NCBI RefSeq assembly: GCF_050749815.1
Contig: NZ_CP192735.1
Location: 682,001-746,000, forward strand
From: Dyella_A sp050749815
GTDB taxonomy: Bacteria > Pseudomonadota > Gammaproteobacteria > Xanthomonadales > Rhodanobacteraceae
Direction of reading: 5' to 3'
DNA length: 64,000 nt
Positions 14,779-22,750 of the stretch are shown piece after piece (the stretch's first letter is position 1; every line of letters begins with the position of its first letter). The notes beneath the pieces were generated by a model. That model did not search any database, was not told the DNA's origin, and was given only the letters and a program-made list of their open reading frames with translations. Both the position numbers and the translations under genes were made by a program.

Positions 14779-15252
14779 TCAAAGCACCGAGGCACCGTCC
14801 ACAAGACTCCGACGATGCGTCGCTGCGCCTCCCGCCGGGAGCGGCGCATAACCAAGCGCTTCGTAGAAGCGCGCTGCAGCCGCTGTATCGGTTCGTAGCA
14901 CCAGCGCGCGGTACGTTTCCGCGGCCTGCGCTTCGAGTGTTCTTATGAGACGACGACCCACACCCATGCCTCGCCACGCGGGAAGCACGTACACGCGCCG
15001 GAGTCGTCCGAGCCCTTGCTCCGTGGTGTACGGATCCGCTGAAAAGCCTCCTATGGCGACAAGCTGCCCGAGCGCGTAGCCGCCCAGCAGGGCCGCTCCC
15101 TGTCCTTCGTACTGCGATGGATAGTTCGCCAACTCCGTTACGAGCCGCTCTACAAACTGGAACCCTTCCGCCGTACTGACGGCAAGGAGCTCCTCAAGTG
15201 CGCCATCGCTACCCTTGCCGAAGGGCCGGTACTCCACCGGAGTTGACGTCAT
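14779..15252 (-). CDS. GNAT family N-acetyltransferase
   Basis: 157 residues from ATG 15252, which has GAGGT 7 bp upstream; ATGs at 15279 and 15441 are less likely. Motif A is visible as RRVYVLPAWRGMGVGRRLI, the acetyl-CoA pyrophosphate-binding Q/R-x-x-G-x-G/A loop. The C-terminal AARFYEALGYAPL is typical of GNATs. The substrate is unknown. No partner genes: it sits between the effector operon and an unrelated plus-strand gene. Confidence 0.8.
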   Translation of the reverse strand: MTSTPVEYRPFGKGSDGALEELLAVSTAEGFQFVERLVTELANYPSQYEGQGAALLGGYALGQLVAIGGFSADPYTTEQGLGRLRRVYVLPAWRGMGVGRRLIRTLEAQAAETYRALVLRTDTAAAARFYEALGYAPLPAGGAATHRRSLVDGASVL

Positions 15253-15513
15253 GAGGCGGACCTCGGGTTCTGTTCGCATGCCACCGGGCTTGGCGCGTGG
15301 CTTGCCGTCGTGGGAAGTGCGCTGACGCGGGCAAGCCTCATCGTGCTTCCGCGATGGCGTGGATCGGAGGCGGGCAGAGCGTCGATGTCGTGAGCAGCGT
15401 GCTGCCTCAAAGCGTTTGATCAAGAATTCGTGCATACCCACGCATGACCTCTGGGGGTGCGCGTGAGCCCGGACCTCTGCCTACCATGCAATCACCAACG
15501 CGGAGGCTACACC

Positions 15514-16293
15514 ATGCGATTGTTCTCGCATCCGAAGTTCCTGCCCGTGTATTCCGGCGTGCTGACCCTGGCGGTAGTTGTCGCCCTGCTCAGTGGGTTC
15601 GCCCGTGTGCCGGGAGACGCGCGTTTCGACAGTATCGACGTGCAACGCATTCGTGTGGTTGAGCCGGATGGCACCCTGCGGATGATCATTGCCAACCACG
15701 CGCATCAGCCGGGCATCATCGAAAAGGGCAAGGAATACCCGCACCCAAGCCGCGCCGCCGGCGACAGCGCCGGCATCATCTTCTACGACGCCGAGGGCTC
15801 GGAGAGCGGCGGCCTCACCTTTGGCGGCAAGCGTGAGAAAGACGGCACCGTCTCGCGCTACGGCCACCTCAGCTTCGACCAGTACGGGCAGGACGAGATG
15901 ATGGCGCTCAACGCCATGCAGGACGGCGACAAGCGCAAGAGCGGCCTGCTGATCAAGGACGAGCCGGACTGGCCCCTGCTGGACCTGGTCAAACAGATGC
16001 AGGCGCATGCGGACGATTCACCCGAGGCGCAGAACAAGCGCGCGATGGATTACATGGCGGCGCACGGACGCATGCACGTGCCGCGTGCGTGGATCGGTCG
16101 CAACGACGACGATTCCTCGTCGATGGAGCTGAAGGACGCGCAGGGTCGTCCGCGTCTGGTTGCTGAAGTCGGTGCGGATGGCACCCCGACCATCCGCTTC
16201 CTGGATGCCAACGGCAAGGTCACCGGCGAATGGCCCCAATCGCCAAAGCATTCTCGAGCGGCGTCTGAAAATAGTGGGGGCGTGGCTAAATAA
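15514..16293 (+). CDS. Membrane-anchored periplasmic protein of unknown function
   Basis: 259 residues. ATG 15514 follows GGAGGCTACACC. One N-terminal membrane segment (PVYSGVLTLAVVVALLSGFA) acts as anchor or signal. The exported part has a beta-rich repeated feel: RIRVVEPDGTLRMIIANHA, AGIIFYDAEGSESGGLTFGG, SMELKDAQGRPRLVAEVGAD and PTIRFLDANGKVTGEW, each an instance of strand-turn-DxxG/E-strand. The family is not recognised. Its last codons and stop (GTG GCT AAA TAA) lie inside palindromic repeat copy D, so the native C-terminus may have been replaced. Confidence 0.65.
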   Translation: MRLFSHPKFLPVYSGVLTLAVVVALLSGFARVPGDARFDSIDVQRIRVVEPDGTLRMIIANHAHQPGIIEKGKEYPHPSRAAGDSAGIIFYDAEGSESGGLTFGGKREKDGTVSRYGHLSFDQYGQDEMMALNAMQDGDKRKSGLLIKDEPDWPLLDLVKQMQAHADDSPEAQNKRAMDYMAAHGRMHVPRAWIGRNDDDSSSMELKDAQGRPRLVAEVGADGTPTIRFLDANGKVTGEWPQSPKHSRAASENSGGVAK

Positions 16294-16353
16294 ATTCGGT
16301 TGTCTCCCGGCAGGGGGGGGCATCTGCCTGGCTTGATAAGCCACGTGCCCCCC
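16276..16353. repeat. Palindromic intergenic repeat, copy D
   Basis: Left arm GGGGGCGTGGCTAAATAAATT, right arm CTTGATAAGCCACGTGCCCCC. It overlaps the 3' end of the gene at 15514-16293 and provides its stop codon at 16291-16293. The hairpin may also terminate that gene and the convergent DUF1801 gene. Confidence 0.75.
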
Positions 16354-16392
16354 TCTGCTCTTGTATTGATGGCATGGCCGATCGCGTCATCT

Positions 16393-16902
16393 TCACTTCT
16401 TTGCCGGCCGCTTCCCCACACCCGGCTTCGCGCTGATCTGCCGCATCCATTCCACGACTTGGTCTTCGTCGATGTCGTCCAGCGAGGCCAGCTCCACGCC
16501 CCGCGTCGCCTTGCCCATGGCGACAGGCGTCACCGGCGGCACCGGGTCGAGCGTCGCGCCGTTGATGAACATCAGTTTGACGTGGCCGGCGAATGCGCCG
16601 CAGCTGAAGCACCAGCCGTCGCCCACGCCGTAGTACGCCATGCCCCACTTCACACTGCGCTCCAGGCCGGGCAAGGCCTCGGCGGCCAAGTGGTCGATGC
16701 GTTCGGCGATGCCGCGCTGCGGTTGCGGCAGGCTGGCGATGTAGGCGAACACCGGCTTGTCGCCGACCGCGGCCTTGGCCTGACTGGCTTTGCCATTCAT
16801 GGCCTCGGGCAGGGCCATGCCGGCGGGGGCGCGCTTCGCGTTGGGCTCGTGCACTGGCGCCGTGGACGGCGGCTTCGGTTTTTCGGTCTTGCGGGTCACC
16901 AT
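16393..16902 (-). CDS. DUF1801 (YdhG-like) protein
   Basis: 169 residues from ATG 16902, behind CCGGAGTCCACC. A Lys/Pro-rich start (VTRKTEKPKPP) precedes a DUF1801 domain: YIASLPQPQRGIAERIDHLA, then LERSVKWGMAYYGVGDGWC, then GHVKLMFINGATLDP. Bacillus YdhG/Fra relatives have been linked to iron handling, but the broader family is uncharacterised. The basic C-terminus (KPGVGKRPAKK) could bind nucleic acid. A second DUF1801 member lies at 55924-56349. Confidence 0.75.
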   Translation of the reverse strand: MVTRKTEKPKPPSTAPVHEPNAKRAPAGMALPEAMNGKASQAKAAVGDKPVFAYIASLPQPQRGIAERIDHLAAEALPGLERSVKWGMAYYGVGDGWCFSCGAFAGHVKLMFINGATLDPVPPVTPVAMGKATRGVELASLDDIDEDQVVEWMRQISAKPGVGKRPAKK

Positions 16903-16991
16903 GGTGGACTCCGGATGGCTTTGGGCTTCTCTGGGCGACGATCGAGCACCCGCCTGATCGACGCGGGACGAATCAGAGGGGACGCAATGAA

Positions 16992-17054
16992 GGGACGTGG
17001 CCAATTAAATTCGGCCGTCGTCTAGCTGGAAGCAGGGCTCAGGTTCGGCTTTCC
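16992..17054. repeat. Palindromic-family repeat, copy E (half copy with GGGCTCAGG tail)
   Basis: GGGACGTGGCCAATTAAATT followed by CGGCCGTCGTCTAGC is the left half of the family. Instead of a right arm it continues into a tail starting CAGGGCTCAGGTTCGG, almost identical to 5392-5413. The 305-bp gap around it (16903-17207) otherwise holds only the second dispersed repeat and the promoter of the AraC-type gene. Confidence 0.6.
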
Positions 17055-17059
17055 GCGCG

Positions 17060-17095
17060 TTGGTGCACGGCCGCATAGGACGGCTTCGTGCGAAC
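17060..17095. repeat. Second dispersed repeat, copy 2
   Basis: TTGGTGCACGGCCGCATAGG continuing to CTTCGTGCGAAC matches 6540-6575 at 29 of 36 positions. Confidence 0.5.
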
Positions 17096-17207
17096 CAAGG
17101 CCGCCCGGCCGAGATTTGCCGGTTCGTTAGCCTGCCAGTCCCGCAAGATCGGTCGAGCGCCGGTTCATCTCCGTCGGCAACATGATGGCTCCACGGAGAA
17201 GCGGTCG

Positions 17208-18095
17208 ATGAAAGCAACGGTTCGCCACTATCACGCGCGGATGCAGCGCGTGTTGGACTACATAGATAGCCACCTCGACGATGATCTGGACCTGGAAGCG
17301 GCCAGCCGTGTCGCCGCCTTCTCGAAGTTCCATTTCCATCGACAGTTTGTGGCGACCTTCGGGCTGTCCCTGCATCGCTATGTCCAGCTGGCCCGCATGA
17401 AGCGTGCGTCGCGCCGGCTGGCCTGGAACGACTCGGAGAGTGTCACCGACATTGCGATGGATGCTGGCTACGAGGCACCCGATGCCTTCGCTCGTGCTTT
17501 TCGCCAGCGGTTTGGGCAATCGCCTTCGTCGTTCCGGAAATCGCCTGACTGGGCGCCGTGGATTTCCGCCTTCGGGCCTCTGGACAACGCGAGGAACAAG
17601 CTCATGCAGATTATCTTTACCCGCGACGACGTGACGATCCGTGATGTGCCCCCGATGCCGGTGGCGATGATCGAGCATCGAGGCGATCGGGCAATGCTTG
17701 GCACGACGATCGAGCGATTCAAGGCCTGGTGCAAGGTCAAGGGTCTGTCGCCCGAAACCGGGCGACCCAGCTTGATGGTGTTTCGATCCGAGCGGTGTCC
17801 CGCCAATCCGGCCGACTACAGCATGGATCTGTGCGTAGGAACCGATCAGCCGGTCGAGACGAACGATCAGGGCATGCGGGCCGGCGTGATCCCCGGCGGA
17901 CGCTGCGCGGTGCTGCGCTATCCCGGCAACACCAACGATCTGGAGCCCGCCGCGCTGTACCTCTACCGCGACTGGCTTCCGGACAGCGGTGAGGAAGTGC
18001 GCGACTTTCCGATCTATTGCCAGCGGAGGCTCTCCTTCGCGCCGGATGCGTCGACGCCTGAAGTCTTTGTGGAGCTGTTCCTGCCGCTGAAATAG
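17208..18095 (+). CDS. AraC family regulator with GyrI-like effector-binding domain
   Basis: 295 residues from ATG 17208, with GGAG 10 bp upstream. Residues about 8-105 hold two AraC helix-turn-helices (LDLEAASRVAAFSKFHFHRQF and VTDIAMDAGYEAPDAFARAF). Residues about 135-295 are a GyrI/Rob-like ligand-binding domain (VTIRDVPPMPVAMIEHRGDR, then ending VFVELFLPLK). This SoxS/Rob-like architecture usually senses hydrophobic or drug-like ligands. Targets are not visible; no divergent gene has an obvious operator. Confidence 0.85.
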   Translation: MKATVRHYHARMQRVLDYIDSHLDDDLDLEAASRVAAFSKFHFHRQFVATFGLSLHRYVQLARMKRASRRLAWNDSESVTDIAMDAGYEAPDAFARAFRQRFGQSPSSFRKSPDWAPWISAFGPLDNARNKLMQIIFTRDDVTIRDVPPMPVAMIEHRGDRAMLGTTIERFKAWCKVKGLSPETGRPSLMVFRSERCPANPADYSMDLCVGTDQPVETNDQGMRAGVIPGGRCAVLRYPGNTNDLEPAALYLYRDWLPDSGEEVRDFPIYCQRRLSFAPDASTPEVFVELFLPLK

Positions 18096-18159
18096 CGCGT
18101 CGCGGGGGGGGCTCTTCGCGGAAGTCGGTGCATTGCCGCGAGCCCGTGATGGACGGCGG

Positions 18160-18561
18160 TTAAAGCCATCGCGCGACACCGCCATGATGCGAACAGGTTC
18201 CCCGACGCGAACGGCTGAAGCTGTACGTGCCGTCCCGGCATTGCGCCGAAGCTCCTGCCGGCACGTCCGCACCGACCTGAGTCGGCGTTATGAGCCTTGG
18301 AACGGGGTTGCTCCGGTCGCTCCTATTGCGCGGCTGCCCGGGGGTGCGGCCGGGTTCACCTATCGCAGTTTGTTGAGTGACCGCAACGACGGTGCAGCCC
18401 ACTTTCGGCACCCATGTGTACTCGACTTGGCCCGATGGTTTGGCGCAGCGATAGACCACCGCCTGGTGTGTCGCTGAAGACGCTGTCTTCGGCAGCGATA
18501 TGCCTGCCGCGAAGAGCGCAGAGATGAGCGCTATCAGCAGGCCTCTCGCTGTTCTTCTCAT
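18160..18561 (-). CDS. Secreted DUF3761-like protein
   Basis: 133 residues from ATG 18561, behind GGAGGCACTTCG. Signal peptide MRRTARGLLIALISALFAAG. The C-terminal CRDGTYSFSRSRRGTCSHHG plus GVARWL is the DUF3761 signature, a short Cys/His motif found in secreted bacterial proteins. The middle is Pro/Arg/Asn-rich and probably disordered. The function is unknown. It converges on the AraC-type gene. Confidence 0.75.
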   Translation of the reverse strand: MRRTARGLLIALISALFAAGISLPKTASSATHQAVVYRCAKPSGQVEYTWVPKVGCTVVAVTQQTAIGEPGRTPGQPRNRSDRSNPVPRLITPTQVGADVPAGASAQCRDGTYSFSRSRRGTCSHHGGVARWL

Positions 18562-18826
18562 CGAAGTGCCTCCCCGGTGGCCGGGCAAGGTTGTTCCACC
18601 CGGTTGGCTGGAGCAAGGGACGGCAGATCGGGAGCCAGTTCGCGACTGGCGCGAGCATGATGGGCGATCAGCGGTCAGGGTCGACTTTTTCCACCCGGTG
18701 TCGCTACTCAAAGGATGGATGCCCCAACAGCCCTGGGCATCGCCTCTCAATGCTCCTTGTTGACCGGGGTCAATGTGGCGCGGCCATGAACTGCCATGCT
18801 GCCCAGGCATTCAAGAGGGCATGCGC

Positions 18827-19009
18827 ATGAAAGCCAACGTTGGGAGCTTGGACAAGTGGCTACGTATCGCCGTGGGCGCGGTGCTGCTCGTGTGGGCGGC
18901 CACCGGCGGGCCGGTGTGGGCGTGGATCGGCGTGGTGCCGCTGGCTACGGGGTTGTTCAACTTCTGCCCGCTGTACGCGCTGATCGGCATGAATACCTGC
19001 AGGCGCTGA
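18827..19009 (+). CDS. DUF2892 (YgaP-type) membrane protein
   Basis: 60 residues. ATG 18827 has AGAGGGC 6 bp upstream; ATG 18821 is equally possible. The pattern NVGSLDKWLRIAVGAVLLVW, then PLATGLFNFCPLYALIGMNT with CRR at the end, is that of the DUF2892 inner-membrane hairpin, as in the membrane tail of the YgaP rhodanese. Two short membrane segments are seen. No rhodanese partner is adjacent, so its role here is unclear. Confidence 0.8.
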   Translation: MKANVGSLDKWLRIAVGAVLLVWAATGGPVWAWIGVVPLATGLFNFCPLYALIGMNTCRR

Positions 19010-19139
19010 GCTCACTCCGGGCGAGCGGATTCCTCCAGCTCTGCTCCGGGGTGCCCGGGAACGAGGTGCGGAGTCTGCTCGTTGAGGAGCCGACTCCGCC
19101 CTGTGGTTCGACCTCGGGCTCAGGCGCGCGCTGCGATCA

Positions 19140-19943
19140 CTACATCCCCGGCATCGCCGTCGGCGTGCCATCGGACCAGTTGCCGACGCCCACCAGCAGC
19201 ACTGACAGCGGGGGCAGGGCAGCGGCTTCGGCCTGGTGATCGGGCGAGTAGAACCAATAGTTGCCACCGAACACCGGCGAGCCGGTGGCGTTGGCGCCCC
19301 AGTCGGCGCCGTCCTTGAACGGAACGTAGAACATGACGTGGGCCATGTCGTGGTCGCCCTCGTCGGACAGGTAGGACGACTTGGACATCATGTAGCACAT
19401 GGCGCCCGGTGCCAGCGGAGGAATCTTCTTGCTGCGCAGGGCTGCCTGGATACGCGAAGCGACTTCGGCGTCGGAGTGGCCGGTGAGGGTCATCGCGGTG
19501 CGCAGCTTGGCGATTTCGGTGACGGTGCGCGCGGCCTGCGGGTTGTCGCAGCCGGCGGCGCGGATCTTGGGGTTCCAGCGCTCGGGCCAGTCCGTCGCAC
19601 CGGCGAAGCCGCGGGCCACCCAGCAGACGAACCCATTGCTGCCGGTGACGGCGGTTTCGTAGCCGGTGCGGGTCATGACCAGCACGGTGGCATCCTTGGA
19701 GATGGATGCCGGCGCCGCACTCCTGGCCAGTGCGATTTCCTGGGCGCGATCCATGAGGTACGCATCGACGGGCGCCATGCGGTCATAGGGTTTGGCCGGC
19801 GCCGCGGCGGCAGCGGTGGCAGCAAGCATCGCCAGCGCGACACAGGCGGCCAGCCGGGCGGAACGCCTGCCCAAATGCCCCATCGCCGTGGCGACAAGCG
19901 GTTTACCGCGCGACTCGGACGTCTTCAGCGTTGCCTTGATCAT
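19140..19943 (-). CDS. Secreted protein of unknown function
   Basis: 267 residues with ATG 19943 behind AGGAGAGACCACG. The signal peptide sits after a basic stretch (LGRRSARLAACVALAMLAAT). The mature part has MDRAQEIALARSAAPASIS, then VTGSNGFVCWVARGF, then GAMCYMMSKSSYLSDEGDHD and a final SVLLVGVGNWSDGTPTAMPG. Three cysteines are present. The family is familiar among hypothetical secreted proteins of soil proteobacteria, but I cannot name it. It is a lone gene. Confidence 0.65.
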   Translation of the reverse strand: MIKATLKTSESRGKPLVATAMGHLGRRSARLAACVALAMLAATAAAAAPAKPYDRMAPVDAYLMDRAQEIALARSAAPASISKDATVLVMTRTGYETAVTGSNGFVCWVARGFAGATDWPERWNPKIRAAGCDNPQAARTVTEIAKLRTAMTLTGHSDAEVASRIQAALRSKKIPPLAPGAMCYMMSKSSYLSDEGDHDMAHVMFYVPFKDGADWGANATGSPVFGGNYWFYSPDHQAEAAALPPLSVLLVGVGNWSDGTPTAMPGM

Positions 19944-20066
19944 CGTGGTCTCTCCTGGCGAAGGGGTAGTGCTTTTTCATGGAGACGACGAGGGAGGGGG
20001 GCGCAGATCGACAGTGGCGCGATACGTATTGGGGAGGACGGGCTGTGTGTCCTTGCGCCGCGACCG

Positions 20067-20963
20067 CTAGCTGAGCGGCTTCCCGTTCTTCCCTGAGAGC
20101 TCCGCCAAAGCGTGCTCCGTCACGGTGCGGCGCAGCTGCTTCAGCGCGGGTGATGCCGAGTCGCTGTCGCCATGCAGGCAGACATCGACGCGTGGCAAGG
20201 GCGGCAGCCCGTGGCGGCCATCCAGGCGGGTGAGCCCGGGCGGGATACCCGCACTCGTGCGTAACGTGATGCCGAGCCCCGCGGCCACGCCTGCCCACAG
20301 ACTTTGCAGGCTGCTGGTGATGAAGGCCGGGCGCCAGGCCAGGCCGGCCTTGTCCAGTGCTTCGGTGCCGGCCTGGCGAAAGAAGCAGGGAGGGCGATAG
20401 AGCGCCAGGTCGATCACGTCGCTGGAGTGCAAGCGCTTGGCGGCGTCTTGCGCACCCACCCAGGTCATTGGCAGGGTGGCGAGCCGTTCGGCATCGGCGC
20501 GCTGCGCGTGGCCCATCGCCAGCACCAGATCGAGCTCGCCGCGATCCAGCCGTTCCAGCAGGGCGCCGTTGCGATCGACCTCCACGTCCACCCGCACGGC
20601 TGGGTGCGCTTGCTTGAATTGCCCCAGTGCCGCCGGCAACCAGGATTCGGCGAAGTCTCCCGGCAGGCCGAAACGCACCGTGCCGCCGATCGATGCGCCT
20701 TGTACGGTGTGCACGGCCTCGTCGTTGAGCGCCAGGATGCGCAGCGCATACGCATGCACGCGGTCGCCCGCTTCGGTCAACACCACCCTGCGCCCCTGCT
20801 TGCGAAACAGCGGCTGCCCCAGTTGCGCCTCCAGTTTGCGCATCTGCTGGCTCACCGCCGACTGCGAGCGGCCGACCCGCTCCGCGGCGCGCGCCAGACT
20901 GCCCAGGCGAAGAATCGCGGCCAGGGTGCGTAGCGCATCCATGTCCAGGTTGGGTTGCTGCAT
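20067..20963 (-). CDS. LysR family transcriptional regulator
   Basis: 298 residues. The N-terminal winged helix is clear: LDMDALRTLAAILRLGSLAR, AAERVGRSQSAVSQQMRKLE, QLGQPLFRKQGRRVVLTEAG. Residues about 93-295 are the substrate-binding domain (GTVRFGLPGDFAESWLPAAL). It is divergent from a lipocalin-like gene (start 21092) with 128 bp between; that spacing suggests it controls that gene. The intergenic sequence has AT-rich ATTCCATTTTATTG stretches that may be part of the site. Confidence 0.88.
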   Translation of the reverse strand: MQQPNLDMDALRTLAAILRLGSLARAAERVGRSQSAVSQQMRKLEAQLGQPLFRKQGRRVVLTEAGDRVHAYALRILALNDEAVHTVQGASIGGTVRFGLPGDFAESWLPAALGQFKQAHPAVRVDVEVDRNGALLERLDRGELDLVLAMGHAQRADAERLATLPMTWVGAQDAAKRLHSSDVIDLALYRPPCFFRQAGTEALDKAGLAWRPAFITSSLQSLWAGVAAGLGITLRTSAGIPPGLTRLDGRHGLPPLPRVDVCLHGDSDSASPALKQLRRTVTEHALAELSGKNGKPLS

Positions 20964-21091
20964 CGTGAAGTATTTCTAATGGATAGGCGGCGAATTATTC
21001 CATTTTATTGAAGTGCTTGCGGCCCTAGCATGCATGGCGCATCGGGCTCCGGTTCGATGCCGCGGACTCCACTACCCGAAGGAAAACGCCC

Positions 21092-21625
21092 ATGCGCAGA
21101 TCCCCCACACGGCGCCGCCTGATGGCCACCGCGTGCCTGGTTGCGGGCCTCGCCTCGACAACCGGTGCGCTCGCCCGCGGCGCGCCGGCCCGTTTCCCGC
21201 TGGCCGGCACCTGGACGCTGGAGGCGGCCGACGTGCTGCATCCAGACGGCTCGCGCAGCAGCGACTACGGCGCGGCCCCCAAAGGTCTGTTGATGATCGA
21301 CGGACAAGGCCACTACGCGTTGCAGATCTTCCGCGCCGAGCGCGCGCATTTCGCATCCGGCGACAAGGCCCACGGCAGCCCCGCCGAATACCAATCCGCG
21401 GTGATGGGCTCGAGCACGCACTACGGCACGCTCGAACTCGACGCCGCGACGCACCTGCTCGTGTTCCACATCGATGGCGCCTCCTTCCCGAACTGGGAGG
21501 GACAGCAACAGCGCCGCAGCTTCGAGCTGCATGGCGAAGAGCTCAGCTATCGGGTGCCGCCGCGTCCCAATGGCGATGTGCCGCTCTCGGTGTGGCGCCG
21601 GGTTGACGGTAGCGCGGTGCGCTAG
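21092..21625 (+). CDS. Secreted lipocalin-like protein
   Basis: 177 residues. A twin-arginine-like start (MRRSPTRRRLMATACLVAG) precedes a mature domain opening FPLAGTWTLEAADVLHPDG, the G-x-W entry of Lipocalin_5-type proteins, then GLLMIDGQGHYALQIF, THYGTLELD and LVFHIDGASFPNWEGQQQ, FELHGEELSYRVPP. The protein probably binds a small hydrophobic ligand in the periplasm. ATG 21092 follows AAGGAAAACGCCC. Divergent from the LysR gene. Confidence 0.75.
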   Translation: MRRSPTRRRLMATACLVAGLASTTGALARGAPARFPLAGTWTLEAADVLHPDGSRSSDYGAAPKGLLMIDGQGHYALQIFRAERAHFASGDKAHGSPAEYQSAVMGSSTHYGTLELDAATHLLVFHIDGASFPNWEGQQQRRSFELHGEELSYRVPPRPNGDVPLSVWRRVDGSAVR

Positions 21626-21650
21626 GCAAGTGCCGCTCAGCAGATCGTGA

Positions 21651-21974
21651 TCAGCGCTTCTTCTTTCCACGCGCCACTTCCGTGGCGAGCGCGTCGAGCT
21701 TGTGGCGCCAGTGGCCGCGGAATCGCTCGAGCCAGCCGTCGATCTCGCGCAAGGGGGCCGGGTCGAGGTGATAGATCCGGCGCGCGCCTTGCGGATGCAC
21801 GGTGGCGAAGCCGTTCTCACGTAGCACGCGCAGATGCAGGGAGACCGCAGCCTGCGTGATGCCGAACTCCCGCTGGATCACCTCGACCACTTCGCCGGAG
21901 GCGTGCTCGTGATCGGCCAGAAGATCGAGGATGCGGCGCCTCACCGGATCGCCCAGGACATCGAATGCGTGCAA
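21651..21974 (-). CDS. ArsR family transcriptional regulator
   Basis: 107 residues using a TTG start at 21974, with GGGAG 8 bp upstream; the open frame extends further but would overlap the previous gene widely. The winged helix is clear: FDVLGDPVRRRILDLLADHE, GEVVEVIQREFGITQAAVS, LHLRVLRENGFATVHPQGAR. The C-terminus (DGWLERFRGHWRHKLDALAT) is the helix common in ArsR proteins paired with SRPBCC partners. It is second in a minus-strand operon after the SRPBCC gene, and the ATATAAG palindrome upstream of that operon is the likely autoregulatory site. Confidence 0.85.
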   Translation of the reverse strand: MHAFDVLGDPVRRRILDLLADHEHASGEVVEVIQREFGITQAAVSLHLRVLRENGFATVHPQGARRIYHLDPAPLREIDGWLERFRGHWRHKLDALATEVARGKKKR

Positions 21975-22011
21975 GTGTCTGGCTCCCTGTGAAGCCGCGT
22001 CGAACCAGCCC

Positions 22012-22641
22012 TCATTCTCCCATGTAGAACCTGCGAGTGCGCTCGGCCGCTTCCCGGGCCCAGCCGGGGTCTTCGCCATCGCGGATGGCCGCTTCGCACC
22101 ATGCGTCACTGCTCGCGCGCATGTAGTCCTTGCCGCCTTGGGAAGCGACCCACGATGCACTTTCTTCCGGCGCGTTCCGCACCCCGTCCTCGACGTGCAT
22201 GCCGAGACCGAGCAGGCTGAGGTCCCAGCCGACCCCCGTAGCGCCCGGCCCGAATTGCTCCCAGAACTGCGGCGGGACTTCGGCGGTGTGCTCGAGGGTG
22301 AGTAGCGTTGTGCCCTGGCCGCTGGGTTCCAGCGTGACGTCCACCCAACTCACGTTGCCGCGAAATTCCCAGGTGACGGCCAGGTGGCGCGGTGGCTCGC
22401 ACTGGGTGATCTCGCCGCCGGCATTGCCCTTGAGCTGATAGCGGCCGCCGAGCTTGAGCTCGCCTTCCACCGGCATAAGCCAGCGCGGGATGCGCTCGGC
22501 AGTGGTCAGTGCATCCCACAGATCGTCGATGGTGGTGTCGTAGGTGCGGCTTGCGATAACGGCGTGGATCTCTTTGCCATCGCGCTTGAACTTGGAGACG
22601 GTACGCGTCACAGCGCCGAGGTGGTGGGTGGGATCATTCAT
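22012..22641 (-). CDS. SRPBCC (AHSA1/START-like) family protein
   Basis: 209 residues with ATG 22641 behind GGAGGAGCCACG. The SRPBCC fold is indicated by VIASRTYDTTIDDLWDALTT, RIPRWLMPVEGELKLGGRYQ, CEPPRHLAVTWEFRG and a last helix FWEQFGPGATGVGWDLSLLG. Such proteins bind hydrophobic ligands and are commonly encoded with an ArsR repressor, as here: the ArsR start codon lies 37 bp beyond its stop. A palindrome sits 18 bp ahead of the ATG. Confidence 0.85.
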   Translation of the reverse strand: MNDPTHHLGAVTRTVSKFKRDGKEIHAVIASRTYDTTIDDLWDALTTAERIPRWLMPVEGELKLGGRYQLKGNAGGEITQCEPPRHLAVTWEFRGNVSWVDVTLEPSGQGTTLLTLEHTAEVPPQFWEQFGPGATGVGWDLSLLGLGMHVEDGVRNAPEESASWVASQGGKDYMRASSDAWCEAAIRDGEDPGWAREAAERTRRFYMGE

Positions 22642-22658
22642 CGTGGCTCCTCCGGGGG

Positions 22659-22694
22659 TTGGCTTAAATATAAGTTATGCCTTATATAAGCCAA
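22659..22694 (-). promoter_or_regulatory. Palindromic operator of the SRPBCC-ArsR operon
   Basis: ATATAAG (22668-22674), 6 bp, then CTTATAT (22681-22687), flanked by TTGGCTT on the left and AAGCCAA on the right. This is the ArsR-type A/T-rich inverted repeat, 18 bp upstream of the first start codon. The ArsR product is the likely ligand. Confidence 0.75.
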
Positions 22695-22750
22695 TCCATG
22701 AATCTGTGGCAAGGGGCAGGGAGCGTTCAGGCCGCGCGCCGCAGCACGCG

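Noticed and set aside
5331..17054. Repeats as CRISPR units or insertion-sequence ends
   Set aside because: Spacing is irregular with genes between copies; there are no cas genes, no transposase and no target duplications visible.
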